Source of the DNA: Diploptera punctata
Lineage: Eukaryota > Arthropoda > Insecta > Blattodea > Blaberidae
Reading direction: 5' to 3'
Assembly: GCA_030220185.1 (NCBI GenBank)
Contig: JASPKZ010004202.1
Span: 2,712,001 to 2,776,000, forward strand
Length of the DNA stretch: 64,000 bases
The position numbers and the translations under genes are program-made. Every line of letters starts with the position of its first letter. Positions within the stretch are counted from its first letter, which is position 1. Positions 19,290 to 30,244 of this stretch are shown here, piece by piece. The notes under the pieces are model-generated. The model was not told the DNA's origin, did no database searches, and saw only the letters and a program-made list of their open reading frames with translations.

Positions 19290-19795
19290 ATTTGGGAATT
19301 TTTAACATTATGAGGTTCAATTCATAAGAATTAAATGAATTGTGATTCCTTCTTACCTCATACTTGTATGTTTTTTTAAACACAGCACTGCAGTATCAGC
19401 GACCCATATTGTCACCATCCTCAGCTGTTTTCACGACTGTCAATTTTTTTCTTTTGCCGATAATTATATAAACTGCCATATAGTGTTCTTTTGAAGGAAT
19501 TATTTTCTAAACTGCCATCTGATGTTCTTCTGAATGAATCATTATCTAAACTGTCATCTGTTGTATTTTGATTACAAAGTTCTTCAAAAATACAACAGAT
19601 GGCAGTTTAGATAATGATTCCTTCAAAAGAACACCAGATGGCAGTTTGTGTAATTACTGGCAAAAGAAAAAATTGACAGTCATGAAAACAGCTGATGATG
19701 GTGACAATATGGGTTGCTGATACTGCAGTGCTGTGTTTAAAAAAAACATAGAAGTATGAGGTAAGAAGGAATCACGATTCATTTAATTCTTACTA
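19290..19795. mobile_element. PLE-F fold-back, ~500-bp palindrome
   Basis: Two ~230-bp arms meet near 19,570: ATTATGAGGTTCAATT ... ACCTCATAC ... CAGCACTGCAGTATC ... and their inversions. The loop contains several near-copies of AACTGCCATCTG-TGTTCTT, indicating local duplications. The hammerhead-like motif is present in both arms. Confidence 0.75.
19690..19742 (+). ncRNA. hammerhead-like motif, PLE-F
   Basis: ACAG, CUGAUGA, stem II region GGUGACAAUAUGGGUUGC, then GAUA, ACUGCAGU, G, CUGU. The CUGAUGA core is intact but GAUA and G17 are not expected to cleave. Confidence 0.4.
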
Positions 19796-19967
19796 TTGAT
19801 TTATTGCCAACAGACATAGGAGATATAAATAATTAATGCAAACTTGTACCAGAAGCATGAAATCAGTATATTTCTGGTCAAAGGTTCTTATTTAAAACAG
19901 TTTCTATTCAGTCCTCTCTACGATCCCTAGAAGTTTGTAATGCAAATTTCCAAACACCCTGTATATT

Positions 19968-20445
19968 ATGATGATCTTGATGAAGATTTTTGGGCTGTAG
20001 GCCATAGTCGTGAGGCTTGTAGTTCCCCGACGTTTCGCCAGAGACTGCGCCTGGTATCCTCAAGGGTTGTCTTGAGACTGACAATTCTGTCTGCTGTCTT
20101 TCCTATTTATACGTTCACCACGATGTGTTCGTAAATTGTATCTGCCTTCTGATTGGTCAGCGTTATGGACTTCCATTGCTCCAATGAGATTGCTGTTTGA
20201 AGGTCTAGTTGACTGTATGTTGTATCTGCCTTCTGATTGATACAACTTACGAACACATTGCGGTGAATGTATAAATAGGACAGACAGCGGACAGAATTGT
20301 CAGTCTCAAGACAACCCTTGAGGATGCCAGGCGCAGTCTCTGGCAAAACGTCGGGGAACTACAAGCCTCATGACCACGGCCTACAGCCCGAAAATCTTCA
20401 TCAAGATCATCATAGCAACTCCGGCCGTGAAAGTTTATGTAATTA
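19968..20445. mobile_element. PLE-B fold-back with 10-bp TSD
   Basis: Short fold-back with the same ends as the copy at 7,601 (ATGATCTTGA-GAAGATTTT ... inverted). CCTGTATATT at 19,958-19,967 and 20,446-20,455 flanks it. Arms are about 230 bp and deleted internally. It lies 90 bp upstream of an AGL exon. Confidence 0.8.
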
Positions 20446-20536
20446 CCTGTATATTGTTATATTGGGCACTAAATTTTGTTTGAAGTTTATCACAGTTTGC
20501 TACAGGTTATATGTGTGTGTGTATATTATGTTTCAG

Positions 20537-20639
20537 GTTTGCCACATTTTGCTACAGGCTATATGCGGAACTGGGGTCGTGATACATTTATCGCTTTAAG
20601 AGGACTCTTCATTCTAACTGGAAGATATCAGGAAGCAAG
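20537..20639 (+). CDS. AGL: AGL exon, first catalytic motif of glucosidase
   Basis: 103 nt, from TTTCAG to AAG|GTAAAT. It encodes [20 protein letters not shown] and [25 protein letters not shown] is the most conserved signature of the GH133 amylo-1,6-glucosidase domain and holds an Asp important for catalysis in the family. Confidence 0.97.
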
Positions 20640-20679
20640 GTAAATTTTTAATGACTTTTCATTAATATTTAAAGGAAGT

Positions 20680-21190
20680 GACACTATGAGGTTTATTTTG
20701 ACTATTTAACTCATGCCCCAAATGGGAGTCAATGACCAATCACGTTTCAATGATTTCTGTTTTACAACCAATCAGAGTCGTGTTTCACGAAATATTTATC
20801 AGTGTTATAATTACCATATTAAAGAAAGCTCCTCCTTACAATATTGCATTCCTTTGGTAATAAATAGTATGATCTGGTTGCAGTGATAAACAAAAGAAGC
20901 AGTAGAAGCGTACCTATCGTTTCTCATTTGTTTTCAAACATCGCCGTTTACATTAAATATATAAATATTTTAAAATAACTATAGTTAAATAATGATTTGT
21001 GAGTAAACAGCTTAATTTTATTCGTTAAATAGTCCTAACAAATGCCACTCTTGATTTCCAAATTCTCTAGATAAATTCACTCCTCACTTCGTGAGTCGTG
21101 AATTTATCAATAATTTGGAAATCGCTCATGGCATTACTTATGATTAATATGTTGAGTTAGATTTTACGACTCGCCTCATAATTGTAGGAA
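20680..21190. mobile_element. non-coding element with PLE-like ends and a hairpin
   Basis: AGTGACACTATGAGGTTTAT at the left and CTCGCCTCATAATTGTAGG at the right are PLE-type ends. The inside contains a perfect hairpin GATAAATTCACTC ... GAGTCGTGAATTTATC around 21,090, and CCAATCAC/CCAATCAG boxes. No coding sequence is recognised. Confidence 0.4.
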
Positions 21191-21618
21191 ATCATGAAAG
21201 AACTTAGTCTGGAACCAATGCTCCATTTTATACAGAATTATCAACAGTAATCTAATGCGAGGTTGTGTTTTTCTGTAAAAATCATGAAGCGACAAAGTCA
21301 TAAGTGATTTTGTCTAATGAAAAACTCAATCTCGCGTTGGATTTGGAGTGTTTATTTAGCGAATAATACAACATCAGAAGCTAAAAATAATTATAATGTT
21401 TAATTGACGATTTTTATTATTAATGTAACACTTCTCATAGAAGGATAAGTTATATTTGGAGAGAAAAATTTTCGCTATAAAGTAGTGTTAAATTCCCAAT
21501 AAATGTCTTCTTAACTAAGAAGCCGCCATTTGCAAAGATAGAAGCTATGGTTTCAAGCATTTGACACGAGGGAATTACAACGTACATAAGAGAAAAAATT
21601 GCGTCTAGATTGTAACTC

Positions 21619-21691
21619 GCCTCGGTAGCTCAGTTGGAAGAGCACTTGGCCCGGAAAGCCAAGGGTCCCGGGTTCGAGTCCCGGTCTAGGC
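21619..21691 (+). repeat. tRNA-like repeat unit (GGA anticodon), best cloverleaf
   Basis: 73 nt: acceptor GCCTCGG/TCTAGGC (6 of 7 pairs), D-arm GCTC/GAGC, anticodon stem TTGGC/GCCAA with loop CCGGAAA, T-arm CCGGG/CCCGG with TTCGAGT. The anticodon would be GGA (Ser) but position 33 is C and there is no long variable arm. It is embedded in a repeat also found at 27,295 and 49,856 (flank TTTTTCTCTTCAAATAT), so it is treated as a repeat, although boxes A and B are intact. Confidence 0.65.
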
Positions 21692-22119
21692 GAAAATTTT
21701 TCTCTTCAAATATAATGTTTAATATTTACCAAATGTGAGGTTATGTTTCCGATCTTACTTCCGGACAATTTTTAAGCCGGCTGTATAGTTATAAATAGCA
21801 TATCTTTACTGTTAAATCTCTTTGGGCTCGAGAAAAATCAATAACAGATGATTGTATGAGAAATAACTATTAACAATAATGTAGATTCATTATACAACAT
21901 TTAATAAGTTTTTTAGAGCAACAGAACCTTTTTTTTTTTGTAATTTTTGAAGTTGTTTTCTTTTGGCATTTCTTGCTGTATCATATTTATCATACATTGT
22001 TGAATTGATATCCTTGTCAAAGAATCAAAGAAGTTAATTTGCGGAGATATGTCTCATTACGAATAGGAAGAGGCAATTTTATCAATAGAAAAGGCAAAAT
22101 TATCGGTTTATGAGATAAA

Positions 22120-22315
22120 TACTCAAAATAACTGGATGAGCCACTTACACGGAATCAGATCCTCTAGAATCCCATTTTGCTACCAATCCCATGGGAAAAG
22201 ATCTGTGGGATGTCCCAAAAATTGGTGGAAGAAAAATTCCTCCTTTATGAGATTGAAACAGGCCATTTTGCCAAATACTTATTTGGATGATGATGATAAT
22301 GATGATAGACATGAT
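22120..22315 (+). pseudogene. LINE tail
   Basis: SHGKRSVGCPKNWWKK and LKQAILPNTYLDDDD reading into a GATGATGAT tail: the end of a non-LTR ORF2. Confidence 0.6.
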
Positions 22316-22364
22316 TCTGTTACAATATCTCCCATTATTAATGTGGCACCATTAATTAATTAAG

Positions 22365-22505
22365 AAGGCTGATATGGTAAGGACACTTAAGAAAAATACA
22401 GGATGGAAGACTACATGGAAAATTGAAAGAAGGAGCAGAAAAGGAAGACCAAGAACAACCTCAAAGAATAACATTCAACATTTAGGGTCGTATGCAAATA
22501 CATTA
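22365..22505 (+). pseudogene. LINE RT tail fragment
   Basis: RTLKKNTGWKTTWKIERRSR and KGRPRTTSKNNIQH, the post-RT GRPR motif of jockey/RTE-like LINEs. Confidence 0.55.
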
Positions 22506-22559
22506 GTCTCTACTCAAATTACTTCCAATCACTGGTGAGCTAGTGCAAAGATCGAATTA

Positions 22560-22860
22560 GCGACCCACTAACTGGCCATGCATGAAAGTCGTCGTTTTCG
22601 TAATATTGGCAAGAAATTACCCAGAATTCTCAGCGATAAAACCACTTCCATTATTTTCGTCTGCTAGAGGAATGCATTTACGCTTGCATCCCGCAAATAA
22701 TACCGTATACAATGACATCTGCATTGCGCGATATTACGCCGATTCTCCTGTTCTTCCAGTTGAATTCTTTGGTAGACTATCAAATTCCTCTTCTCCGCGT
22801 ATACCGAAAACATGATCGAAGTCTTCAAGGTCCGACATCTTGGATAAAGCAGCAAGGTTT
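22560..22860 (-). pseudogene. unidentified decayed ORF, possibly a transposase start
   Basis: Two overlapping minus-strand frames look protein-like: one starts MSDLEDFDHVFGIRGEEEFD (34 codons from about 22,840), the other reads LEEQENRRNIAQCRCHCIRY then YLRDASVNAFL. The pattern R-x-YLRDAS recalls PIF/Harbinger transposase N-termini, but this is a weak resemblance. The region up to 23,130 shows nothing else. Confidence 0.3.
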
Positions 22861-23212
22861 CAAACTACATCGGTTCCCTTCGGGATTCTGACGATTCGTT
22901 TCTCCCTTAAGTCACCTCGTCAGGTATCTTACGAATTTCAACAATTATTATTGCATGAACAGATTTCTGAGTAAGCAAAATCCCTATTAGGATACAACTT
23001 TCTCAGCAGAGAACGCCTTTTACGGTCTAATGCGTTCATAGATTCGGGCCTTAATGAAGAAATTTGGTGTAACGGATGAAGACACAGAGGACAGAGAACA
23101 ATGGAGAACTTTAATTAAGGGAAATTTGTGAATGTGTGTTACAAACTGATAATATATAAGTCTGTAGTCATTTATGTATTTTTTAAAAAAAATTCATGTT
23201 AATTATTAAGAT

Positions 23213-23515
23213 TTATCATCATCATCCTCTTATCGTGTCCTCCTTTCGGAAGGTCAATTCCAAATATGCCTCCAACCATCTCTATCCTCCCATGCTTTCC
23301 TTCTTTTTAGTTCTTCGCATATCCTCTCTCTTCACTTGGTTAATCCATCTTTCTCGTCGTCTACCTCCTGGTCATTTTCCTTGTATCTTGAGATTTAACA
23401 GTCTTTGCGGTAGTCTTTCCTTTTCCATTCTTTTTAAATGTCCAATCATTATAGTCTACTTTTTTCTATGTCTGTTGTTTTTATTAAGATTGGTTGGAGA
23501 AAAACCTCAATGATG
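23213..23515 (-). pseudogene. LINE RT tail
   Basis: Minus strand: IMIGHLKRMEKERLPQRLLN, PGGRRREKWINQVKREDMRR, RWLEAYLELTFRKEDTIRG, then an ATGATGATG tail at 23,215. C-terminal end of a non-LTR ORF2; a stop codon breaks it. Confidence 0.75.
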
Positions 23516-23747
23516 ATGAAAATTATCAATTAATAAAAAGGTTAAAAAAATATTCTTGAGGCCTTTATAAATCTGTACAAGTGTTTGAGACGTTTGTAAA
23601 GCATTAAGGTGATCTGCCAGTATTAGAGAGTTGATTTGTCAGTCCAAAATTTACAAAACTTTTTAATTTTATTCAACTGATGCTGTAAACCATTCAGATT
23701 TAGCTTATTGTATTCATTATTATTATATTAACTTCTTCCCTCTATTA

Positions 23748-24650
23748 ATTACTAGCGTACGTGGCAGACGTTGTCCTGCCCGAACATTCAATTCTCATGT
23801 CATGGGCAGACGATAAAAATGTTACTTTTTTACCATAAAATTCAGAAATTAGGACATAGTTAGATATTATTAAATAAGTTCGCAAGAAAACCTCTTACAG
23901 CCTTCTGTTGTGGCTCAAGAAGTGTGAGTGATGACGTCACATAGTCATGAATATTAGAATTGTACCCTCCTTTGCAGATAAGCTAAGAACCGTCATATAA
24001 GAATTATATTAGATTGAAAAAAAAAAGGGATAAATTGATGAGAGTGAGTCAAAACAGTTTTTTTTTCCCCCAGCTAGATTTCATTTCTGACCCATACTGG
24101 CCAACATTCCATAAGAAAAAACATTTTCCTCCATAGAGGCTCGAACCAGCGTTAAGACCCGTAGTTCTGCACCAAGACTTCTTGCCTTCACCACTCGGCT
24201 ACGGTACGAGACTCTTGGTATCAATGAAAGACAAAAATGGTTATTGTGAGTTATCCAGAGACTCTTGGCATCAATGAAAGACAAAAATGGTTTTTGTGAG
24301 TTATCCGTAAGAGATAAACATATCCTGTTGCGGACTTTTTTGTAGAGCTTTTTGAGATATTCAATTCTGTGTACATTCATTTTGTGTATTTCTTATGGTT
24401 TAGGCAGCAAAAGCCATTTAAGCGTCCAAAGAGCTACTTTTTTCAAGTTTTCCACTACAAAGGGCGATTTTTAAGGGTATAGGAGTTGAGTATCACAACT
24501 CTCTTATAGCCTATGTTCATCCCGGGAATCTCCTGAACATTTTGCAAAAAACCCCATCACAATCGGATCAACAGTATGGCCGCGCATAAAGTACGCACAA
24601 ACAAATATACAAACAAACAAACATTAATTTTTATATATAAGATTACATTA
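23748..24650 (+). mobile_element. RTE-like retroelement remnant with SINE-D inside
   Basis: Begins ACTAGCGTACGTGGCAGACG and ends ATCGGATCAACAGTATGGCC, CGCACAAACAAA, ACATTAATTTTTATATATAA, typical of RTE-type non-LTR 3' regions in arthropods. A related copy lies at 60,797-61,262. A ~48-bp segment (AGACTCTTGG-ATCAATGAAA) is tandemly duplicated at 24,209-24,306. No ORF. Confidence 0.55.
24093..24212 (-). mobile_element. SINE-D copy
   Basis: Minus strand CCGTAGCCGAGTGGTGAAGG, GGTTCGAGCCTC (box B), TCTTATGGAATGTTGGCCAG; same order as 19,042-19,250. Confidence 0.6.
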
Positions 24651-24718
24651 TAAAAATATATAAATTAACAAAAAAAATATGAGGTTTTTGAATTTAAGGT
24701 AATGTAACATGACTCTCC

Positions 24719-25022
24719 GGGGCACGCCGTAGCTAGTGGTTAAGGCACTGAGCTACAAGCCGGAGGGTCGAGGGTTCAAGTCCCGTTGGGGTCAGGATTT
24801 TTAAACTGACCCAAACCCTCTGGCGGCACTATGGCTCTGGGGTCGACTCAGCCTCTAACGGAAATGAGTACCAGACGCTTGTACTGGGGTAAAGGCGGCC
24901 GTCACGCAGGGCTGACAACCCGGCTGACATAAAAAGTGCCGATTGTCAAGAAAAAGTGGGAGCCTTAACCTCCTACTACCCCAAGGGCCTCCGGGTCTGT
25001 TGTGGGATCACTTTACTTTTTT
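24719..25022 (+). mobile_element. SINE-B (tRNA-derived), full length with TSD
   Basis: GGCACGCCGTAGCTAGTGGT (head), box B GGGTTCAAGTCCC, body AGAGGCTGAGT-GACCCC-like (inverse GGGGTCGACTCAGCCTCTAA), ACCTCCTACTACCCCAAGGG, tail TTTACTTTTTT. TAACATGACTCTCC at 24,705-24,718 and 25,023-25,036 is an exact 14-bp target duplication. Confidence 0.92.
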
Positions 25023-25633
25023 TAACATGACTCTCCACTCTCTGTTACTCGAGATTGAATCCATCCAGTCAGACTCTTTGCTGCTTGAGCTAAACAACTG
25101 AAGATCTTTAAATTTTGCAGGAAGTAACACTATAAGTTATTGATATTAAAAAAAAATGAAAAGGCCTCCAGATTAAAATTGTAACTAGCATTTTTTGTGG
25201 TGCCGCGTCTTACAAGGGAACTGTCAACCATTGCATGCCAAAACCTACCTTGAATTTTTCTTCCAGAGAAGCATTTTGATGTACCAAGACTGTGTCCAAA
25301 AAAAATCTGCCTTTTTTAACAGCAAGGCATTAAAATTCAACACCAAATCTCTCATTTAAACTATGGGGAAGTAACACAATTTGTGAATTGTTAGATTGGA
25401 TAATCCTCACTACCTACCATCAGTTCACTCCACTCTTACTCATGCAGGGAATCCATGTGTTCCGTGCAATGGATTGACATTAAAAATGGCAGATATCTTT
25501 TTTGGACACAACCTTGGTACATCACAACACTTCTGTGGGAGAAATTTTAAATAGGTCGGCATGCAATGGTTGTCAGATTCGAACATAGAAAATATATCAT
25601 TTTCAGAGATAATAAAATAGTTTCAAATTGCAG

Positions 25634-25859
25634 GTATCATATTCTGGGTTATGGAGCCTGCCTGAGACATGGGCTGATACCAAATCTTCTGGATGCTGGA
25701 AGGAATTCACGTTTCAACTGTCGTGATGCCATCTGGTGGTGGTTGTATTGCATACAGAGTTATGTTCAAGAAGCCCCTAATGGAATATCCATTCTGTCAG
25801 ATAAAATTTCTCGTATTTTCCCTACAGATACCTCACCGCCAGCTTCACCTGGAGAAGTG
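25634..25859 (+). CDS. AGL: AGL exon, second catalytic motif of glucosidase
   Basis: 226 nt, from TTGCAG to GTG|GTGTGT. It encodes [40 protein letters not shown] and [27 protein letters not shown] and NCRDA-WWWL are hallmark GH133 motifs. The donor was placed so that V joins DQPMYDV in phase 0. Confidence 0.97.
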
Positions 25860-25917
25860 GTGTGTATATAACATAAATAATTATATTATTTGATCAACGG
25901 TGAAGAGATAAATTTGT

Positions 25918-25989
25918 GCCTGAATTGGAAATCAAACCCGAACCTTCATCTTTATGTGCTAAAGCTCTGATCTCTGAGCTAATTCAGGC
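25918..25989 (-). repeat. tRNA-like repeat unit
   Basis: Minus strand GCCTGAATTAGCTCAGAGAT ... GGTTCGGGTTTGATTTCC ... TTCAGGC. The acceptor stem is intact; the anticodon arm (loop near ACATAAA) is poor. Confidence 0.5.
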
Positions 25990-26029
25990 ATTAGATAATA
26001 TGTTAGATATGCACTTAATTATATTTGAG

Positions 26030-26545
26030 TTTAATAGTGAGCGGAGAACATATTTTTATTGACTCATCTCATATAATTTCAAATTCTTTGATACCGACGG
26101 TTTCAGACAATATCATGTCCCTCTTCAGTCATGGCTTCCACTGATGAAATTCTGTGATTGTTGATTTATCTAATGACATCGCCTCTTGTGCTGCCATCTT
26201 TCGTTGGGATTATAAACTTTGTAATTAAATTTTTATCCACCGGAATATCGAAATTCATACATCGATATCATTGAGAAGAATAAATATTGATATATGAATT
26301 TCGATATTCTGGTGGATAAAAATTTAATTACAGAGTTTATAATCCCAACGAAAGATGGCAGCACAAAAGGTGATGTCATTAGAGAAATCAGCAATCACAG
26401 AATTTCATCAGTGGAAGCCATGATTGAAGAGGGACATGATATTGTCTGAAACCGCCGGTATCAAAGAAATTTGAAATTATATAAGGTGAGTCGATAAAAA
26501 TATGTTCTCCACTCACTATTAATGATATAACCTCATAATGTTTAC
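26030..26545. mobile_element. PLE-E fold-back
   Basis: Arms meet at about 26,278. Each arm encodes FDIPVDKNLITKFIIPTKDG, SSVEAM and the E-type hammerhead (both strands); the outer ends are ACTCATCTCATAT and ATAACCTCATAATGTTTACTTCCC. The left outer terminus is missing. Confidence 0.75.
26087..26133 (-). ncRNA. hammerhead ribozyme, PLE-E
   Basis: Stem I UGA/UCA, CUGAAGA, stem II GGAC/GUCU, GAAA, stem III ACC/GGU with loop GUC, A at the cleavage position. The partner arm (26,418-26,465) reads UUGAAGA and is damaged. Confidence 0.6.
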
Positions 26546-26547
26546 TT

Positions 26548-26820
26548 CCCAATATTAATTTAAATATATGTTTAAGTTGTTTGCTTTGACTCACCTCATA
26601 TTTCTTGATTTTATGCAGACTGGTTTCGTCGCTAACTGTGCACCATTCTTGATGCTTCACAACTGTTGTCTTGCGGTTGTGTCAGTTGTGAAGCATCGAG
26701 AATGTTGCACAGTTAGCAACGAAACCGGTCTGCATAAAATCAAGAAATATGAGGTGAGTCAAAACACACAACTCAAATATAATAAAAATAAACCTCATTA
26801 TAAAATTATAACAGGAAGGA
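26548..26820. mobile_element. PLE-D short fold-back
   Basis: TTTGACTCACCTCATATTTC ... inverted AAATATGAGGTGAGTCAAAA, centre about 26,672. A decayed hammerhead (stem II GUUGC/GCAAC, GAAACCGGUC) sits in the arms. This is the same family as the minisatellite-bearing element at 14,390. Confidence 0.7.
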
Positions 26821-27194
26821 ACACTGAGATTCTTCTTAATAAATAAAGTGAGCCCGTTTTCATAGTAGTTGAGTTCTTTTAGGACATGTTTCAAAACAAA
26901 TCTTATGTTTTATCTTTACCTTGTTCAATAGAAACATTAAGAATTTCAACAATGGGAGTTTTGGCTTATGATGGAGGCAAAGACCATTGAAACCGGTACC
27001 GTGAAAATCAGAATTTCAACAGTTGGGGTTTTGGTTGATGATGAAGGCAAAGGCCTTTGAAAACAATGCCTTGAAACATGAAATTTTATGAAATGAAAAA
27101 AAAACCAACTGAATTTATAAATCGTAAATTATCTCATAGTGTTACTTTCCACTGTAATTTTGATTAAATTCATAATGTTTCTATATATTAAATT

Positions 27195-27275
27195 TGGGAA
27201 TTTTTAACATTATGAGGTTTAAACTGTGTTTAAAGAAACATAGAAGTATGAGGTATGAAATAATCACGATTTATA
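27195..27275. repeat. PLE-F terminal fragments
   Basis: AACATTATGAGGTTTAAACT, ATAGAAGTATGAGGTATG and ATAATCACGATTTAT, which are PLE-F end sequence only. Confidence 0.5.
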
Positions 27276-27294
27276 TTTGAAGAGAAAAATTTTC

Positions 27295-27367
27295 GCCTAG
27301 ACTGGGACTCGAACCCGGGACCCTTGGCTTTCCGGGCCAAGTGCTCTACCAACTGAGCTACCGAGGC
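27295..27367 (-). repeat. tRNA-like repeat unit (GGA anticodon)
   Basis: Inverted copy of the cloverleaf at 21,619, with GCCTCGGTAGCTCAGTTGGT and CCCGGGTTCGAGTCCCAGTC. Flanked by TTTCTCTT and by the CAAATGGCGGCTTC segment also seen near each copy of this repeat. Confidence 0.65.
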
Positions 27368-27479
27368 GAGTTACGATCTAGATGCAAATTTTTCTCTTAT
27401 GTACGTAATTGTAATTCCCTCGCGCCAAATGCTTGAAACCATAGCTTCTATCTTTGCAAATGGCGGCTTCGATTTATTT

Positions 27480-28125
27480 AATTCTTATCATAATATTTCC
27501 CCTTCTTTGGTCCACTAAATGATTTTTGGGATGGGTTAACATTTTTCAATTTTTCCTAATTTGTCATCACTTATGAATGCTAATGTTGGAGACACCAAAT
27601 TTTCTCCCTGCCACACAGCTGTTTGTACCTTCTGCTTCCCTAATAACCATGCACTTGGTATTATCATCAAAAAGTCTCCATAAGAAAAAAGGAATATGTT
27701 AACTCATAGCACCTTATTTTCAAAGACATCTGAGTTTTTATTAGCACTAATTTTAATATGTGAAAGAAAATTTCCCACTTAACTTTTCTGCTATTGCTAC
27801 CATTTGCAAATGCCATTGTCAAACCTCTTTTTTTATCACAGTGACGTTTTTGGCTTTCATATTATTTCATCATTTTTGCATCGTGTCAGCGATCATTTTA
27901 GAACCAAAAACTGTATAATATGCAACATAAAAACATTAAATTTACTAGTTAGAAGCATAATGATTGTATACTTTGCAACATAAAACATTAACATCAACCA
28001 GACTTATTTTCTAGATTGCAGATTTGACAGTTACCAAGTTTTGGATTTCAGAAAAAAGGTAATCTTGTATCTGGGTAAACTTAGCACTACGTAGATAACA
28101 ATGATTCAATAAAACATTGTTACAA
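27480..28125. other. AT-rich intron, nothing recognised
   Basis: No ORF, repeat or RNA signature identified on either strand. Confidence 0.5.
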
Positions 28126-28440
28126 TACATTAAAGTTATAGAGTTTAATAAAAATCAAATTAATCATGAATTCTTCTTACCTCATATATGTATATTTCTT
28201 CAAACACAGCACCGCGGTATCGGAAAACCATCATTTCCATCCTCAGCTGTTTTTACGACTGTCAATTTTTTCCCTTGCCGGTAATTATCCAAACTGTCAT
28301 ATGGTGTACTTTTGAAGAACTTTGCAATCAAGCTTGGTTTGTCCGGAATTTCGAAGTTCATGGTTCTAATATGGTTTTTTTTTAATGTATATCTTTTCCC
28401 AAACTGTTAATTCCAAAGGTTTAGATAGTTATAATAAATT
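28125..28440 (-). mobile_element. PLE-F single arm
   Basis: AATTCTTCTTACCTCATATA, variant hammerhead-like motif with stem II GGAAA/UUUCC and GAUA (minus, about 28,205-28,262), TATGGTGTACTTTTGAAGAA and NSLELTVWEKIYI codons. Confidence 0.65.
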
Positions 28441-28885
28441 AATGTTGGGAAGTAAACATTATGAGGTATAATCATTAAAATTCATCGGAGAACATATTGT
28501 TTAAACAACTCACCTCATAGGATTCATGCTTCCATGATATCGCGATTTCAAACATAGTCATGTTCATCTTCAGCCATAACTCCGACTGACGAAATTCTTC
28601 GGCCGTCAACTATTCTATTGTCGCCATCTTCAGTGCTGCCATCTATGGTTGAATTTATGAACTTCGAAATCAATGTAATTTTGTTAGGGATATCAAAATT
28701 CATTGATCTATTTTTGTTTTTCTGAATGTATATTTTTTCCCAAACTGTCAATTCCAAAGGTTTCTCTACTTGTTTTAAAAGTTTAGCTTCTCTTCCAATT
28801 TTATGATGTTCTAATAAACTATGTGCAGCAATTGCAGATTTTTCAATTTCACCATTTTTTATATTTTTAAAATGTTATTTTTTTG
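28440..28885 (-). mobile_element. PLE-E2 single arm
   Basis: Minus strand: SAIAAHSLLEHHKIGREAKL, MELTVWEKIYIQKNKNRSMN, FDIPNKITLISKFINSTIDG and VMAEDEHDYV in one frame ending at the hammerhead. The outer end is GGGAAGTAAACATTATGAGG. Confidence 0.75.
28531..28578 (-). ncRNA. hammerhead ribozyme, PLE-E2
   Basis: Stem I AUGG/UCAU (one wobble), CUGAAGA, U, stem II GAACAU/AUGUUU with loop GACU, GAAA, palindromic AUCGCGAU, A at the cleavage position. All core positions fit the CUGANGA...GAAA consensus. Confidence 0.65.
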
Positions 28886-28975
28886 TGAGTTTCTAAGTGT
28901 TTATTGGTGTTGAAACATAGAATTAAAAATCTTATAATCATTGCATTTTATGGTCGATGTATGATTTTATTACAG

Positions 28976-29123
28976 GATCAGCCTATGTATGATGTGATTC
29001 AAGAAGCCCTGACAACTCATTTCCAAGGTCTCTGTTTCCGTGAAAGAAATGCTGGTCAGAACATTGATGCTCATATGACTGATAAAGGATTCAATAATCA
29101 AATTGGAGTCCATCCTGAAACTG
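28976..29123 (+). CDS. AGL: AGL exon
   Basis: 148 nt, from ATTACAG to CTG|GTAAAT. It encodes [20 protein letters not shown] and [20 protein letters not shown] to VHPETG. FRERNAG--ID--M-D-GFN is conserved in AGL. Confidence 0.96.
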
Positions 29124-29307
29124 GTAAATTTTTATTTTTTTTTATTTTGTAAATATATATAAAAATTGTTGTAGCATGTCTGTTTATTAAAAATTCCATG
29201 TTAAATGAGGCATTTTCATGCATTTTAGGTGTGGAATAACCTGTATTCTTTGCCAAAGAACTGCATTAACAAACATATATATAGACACACACACATATAT
29301 ATCAATC

Positions 29308-29632
29308 CATAGTAATTCTGCCCGAGGGCACGTCTTTCACTGCAATCATAGCATTTTCATGCTATGCTGTGCAGCTTTATTAGGGAATTATAGGTGTGGT
29401 AGCTTCCCATTGCTTTCCACACCGGTGAAGGATGATGATGATTATAATGATAAGGATGATGAAGACCATATGATTTCGGGGACTGTTGGGGCCTAAGCTT
29501 CCTGACATTTGTCTTACAGGTGAGAAAAAACCCCGAAAAAACCTTACCCAGGAGCCTATCCTGACCGGGAATTGAATCTGGGCCCACTGCATGACAAGGT
29601 AGTACTCTACCTCGAGACCACAATGATGGACT
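29308..29632 (-). mobile_element. SINE-A, near full length
   Basis: Minus strand with a decayed head (CATTGTGGTCTCGAGGTAGA), box B-like GATTCAATTCCC, and a 3' end GGGCAGAATTACTATGGATT. Confidence 0.8.
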
Positions 29633-29684
29633 CACACATATATATATATTTATTTATTTATATACAGAATTTTAATGTTTACAC

Positions 29685-29838
29685 ACCTTTCTGTGCCTAA
29701 AGTTTTATTTTTCTTCTCCACTCGTCTCTCTCCATCCAATCCATGTCCTCCCGTCCCCTTGCTCTCATTCCAGTTCTTATTTCCTGCATCCACGAGTTTC
29801 GAGGTCTTCCTCTCCTCCTTCTTTTATATATATTTATA
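29685..29838 (-). pseudogene. LINE RT tail
   Basis: Minus-strand frame pieces RRRGRPRNSWMQEIRTGMR, RGREDMDWMERDEWRRKIKL: GRPR-type C-terminal end of a non-LTR ORF2. Confidence 0.6.
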
Positions 29839-29862
29839 TATATATATATATATATATATAGT
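29825..29862. repeat. (TA)n microsatellite
   Basis: TATATATTTATATATATATA and more directly before SINE-A at 29,871. Another (TA)n is at 30,818-30,850. Confidence 0.9.
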
Positions 29863-29870
29863 TAAATTAT

Positions 29871-30234
29871 GTCCACCGCTGTGGTCTCGAGGTAGCGTGC
29901 TGCCTTGTCACGCAGCGGGCCTGGGTTCGATCCCGGTCGGGGCAGTTTTCTGGTTGAGGTTTTTATCGGGGTTTTTCCTCACCTGTAAGACAAATGTCAG
30001 GAAAACTATAAGGCCCAAACGGTCCCTGAAATCATATGGCCATCATCCTTATCATTATCATCCTTACCATTATCATTATCATCATCATCATCATCATCCT
30101 TCACCGGTGTGGAAAGCAACGGGAAGCTACCACACCTACACAATTCCCTAGTAAAGCTGCAAGCATAGCATGAAAATGCTATGATTGCAGTGAAGGACCT
30201 GCCTTCGGGCAGAATTACTATGGATGGATGGATA
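29871..30234 (+). mobile_element. SINE-A, full length with (GGAT)n tail
   Basis: GTCCACCGCTGTGGTCTCGA, box B GGGTTCGATCCC, AAGACAAATGTCAGGAAAAC, a CATTATCATTATCATCATCA microsatellite, end GGCAGAATTACTATGGATGG. AGTTAAATT occurs on both sides (29,860 and 30,234 onwards), consistent with a target duplication. Confidence 0.88.
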
Positions 30235-30244
30235 GTTAAATTGA

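Noticed and set aside
21619..21691. Functional tRNA-Ser gene
   Set aside because: Good cloverleaf, but no class II variable arm, C at position 33, and it is embedded in a multicopy repeat with the same flanks elsewhere.
22582..22815. 77-codon plus-strand frame as a gene
   Set aside because: The opposite strand reads more like decayed protein, and neither frame has splice signals or conservation that I can recognise.
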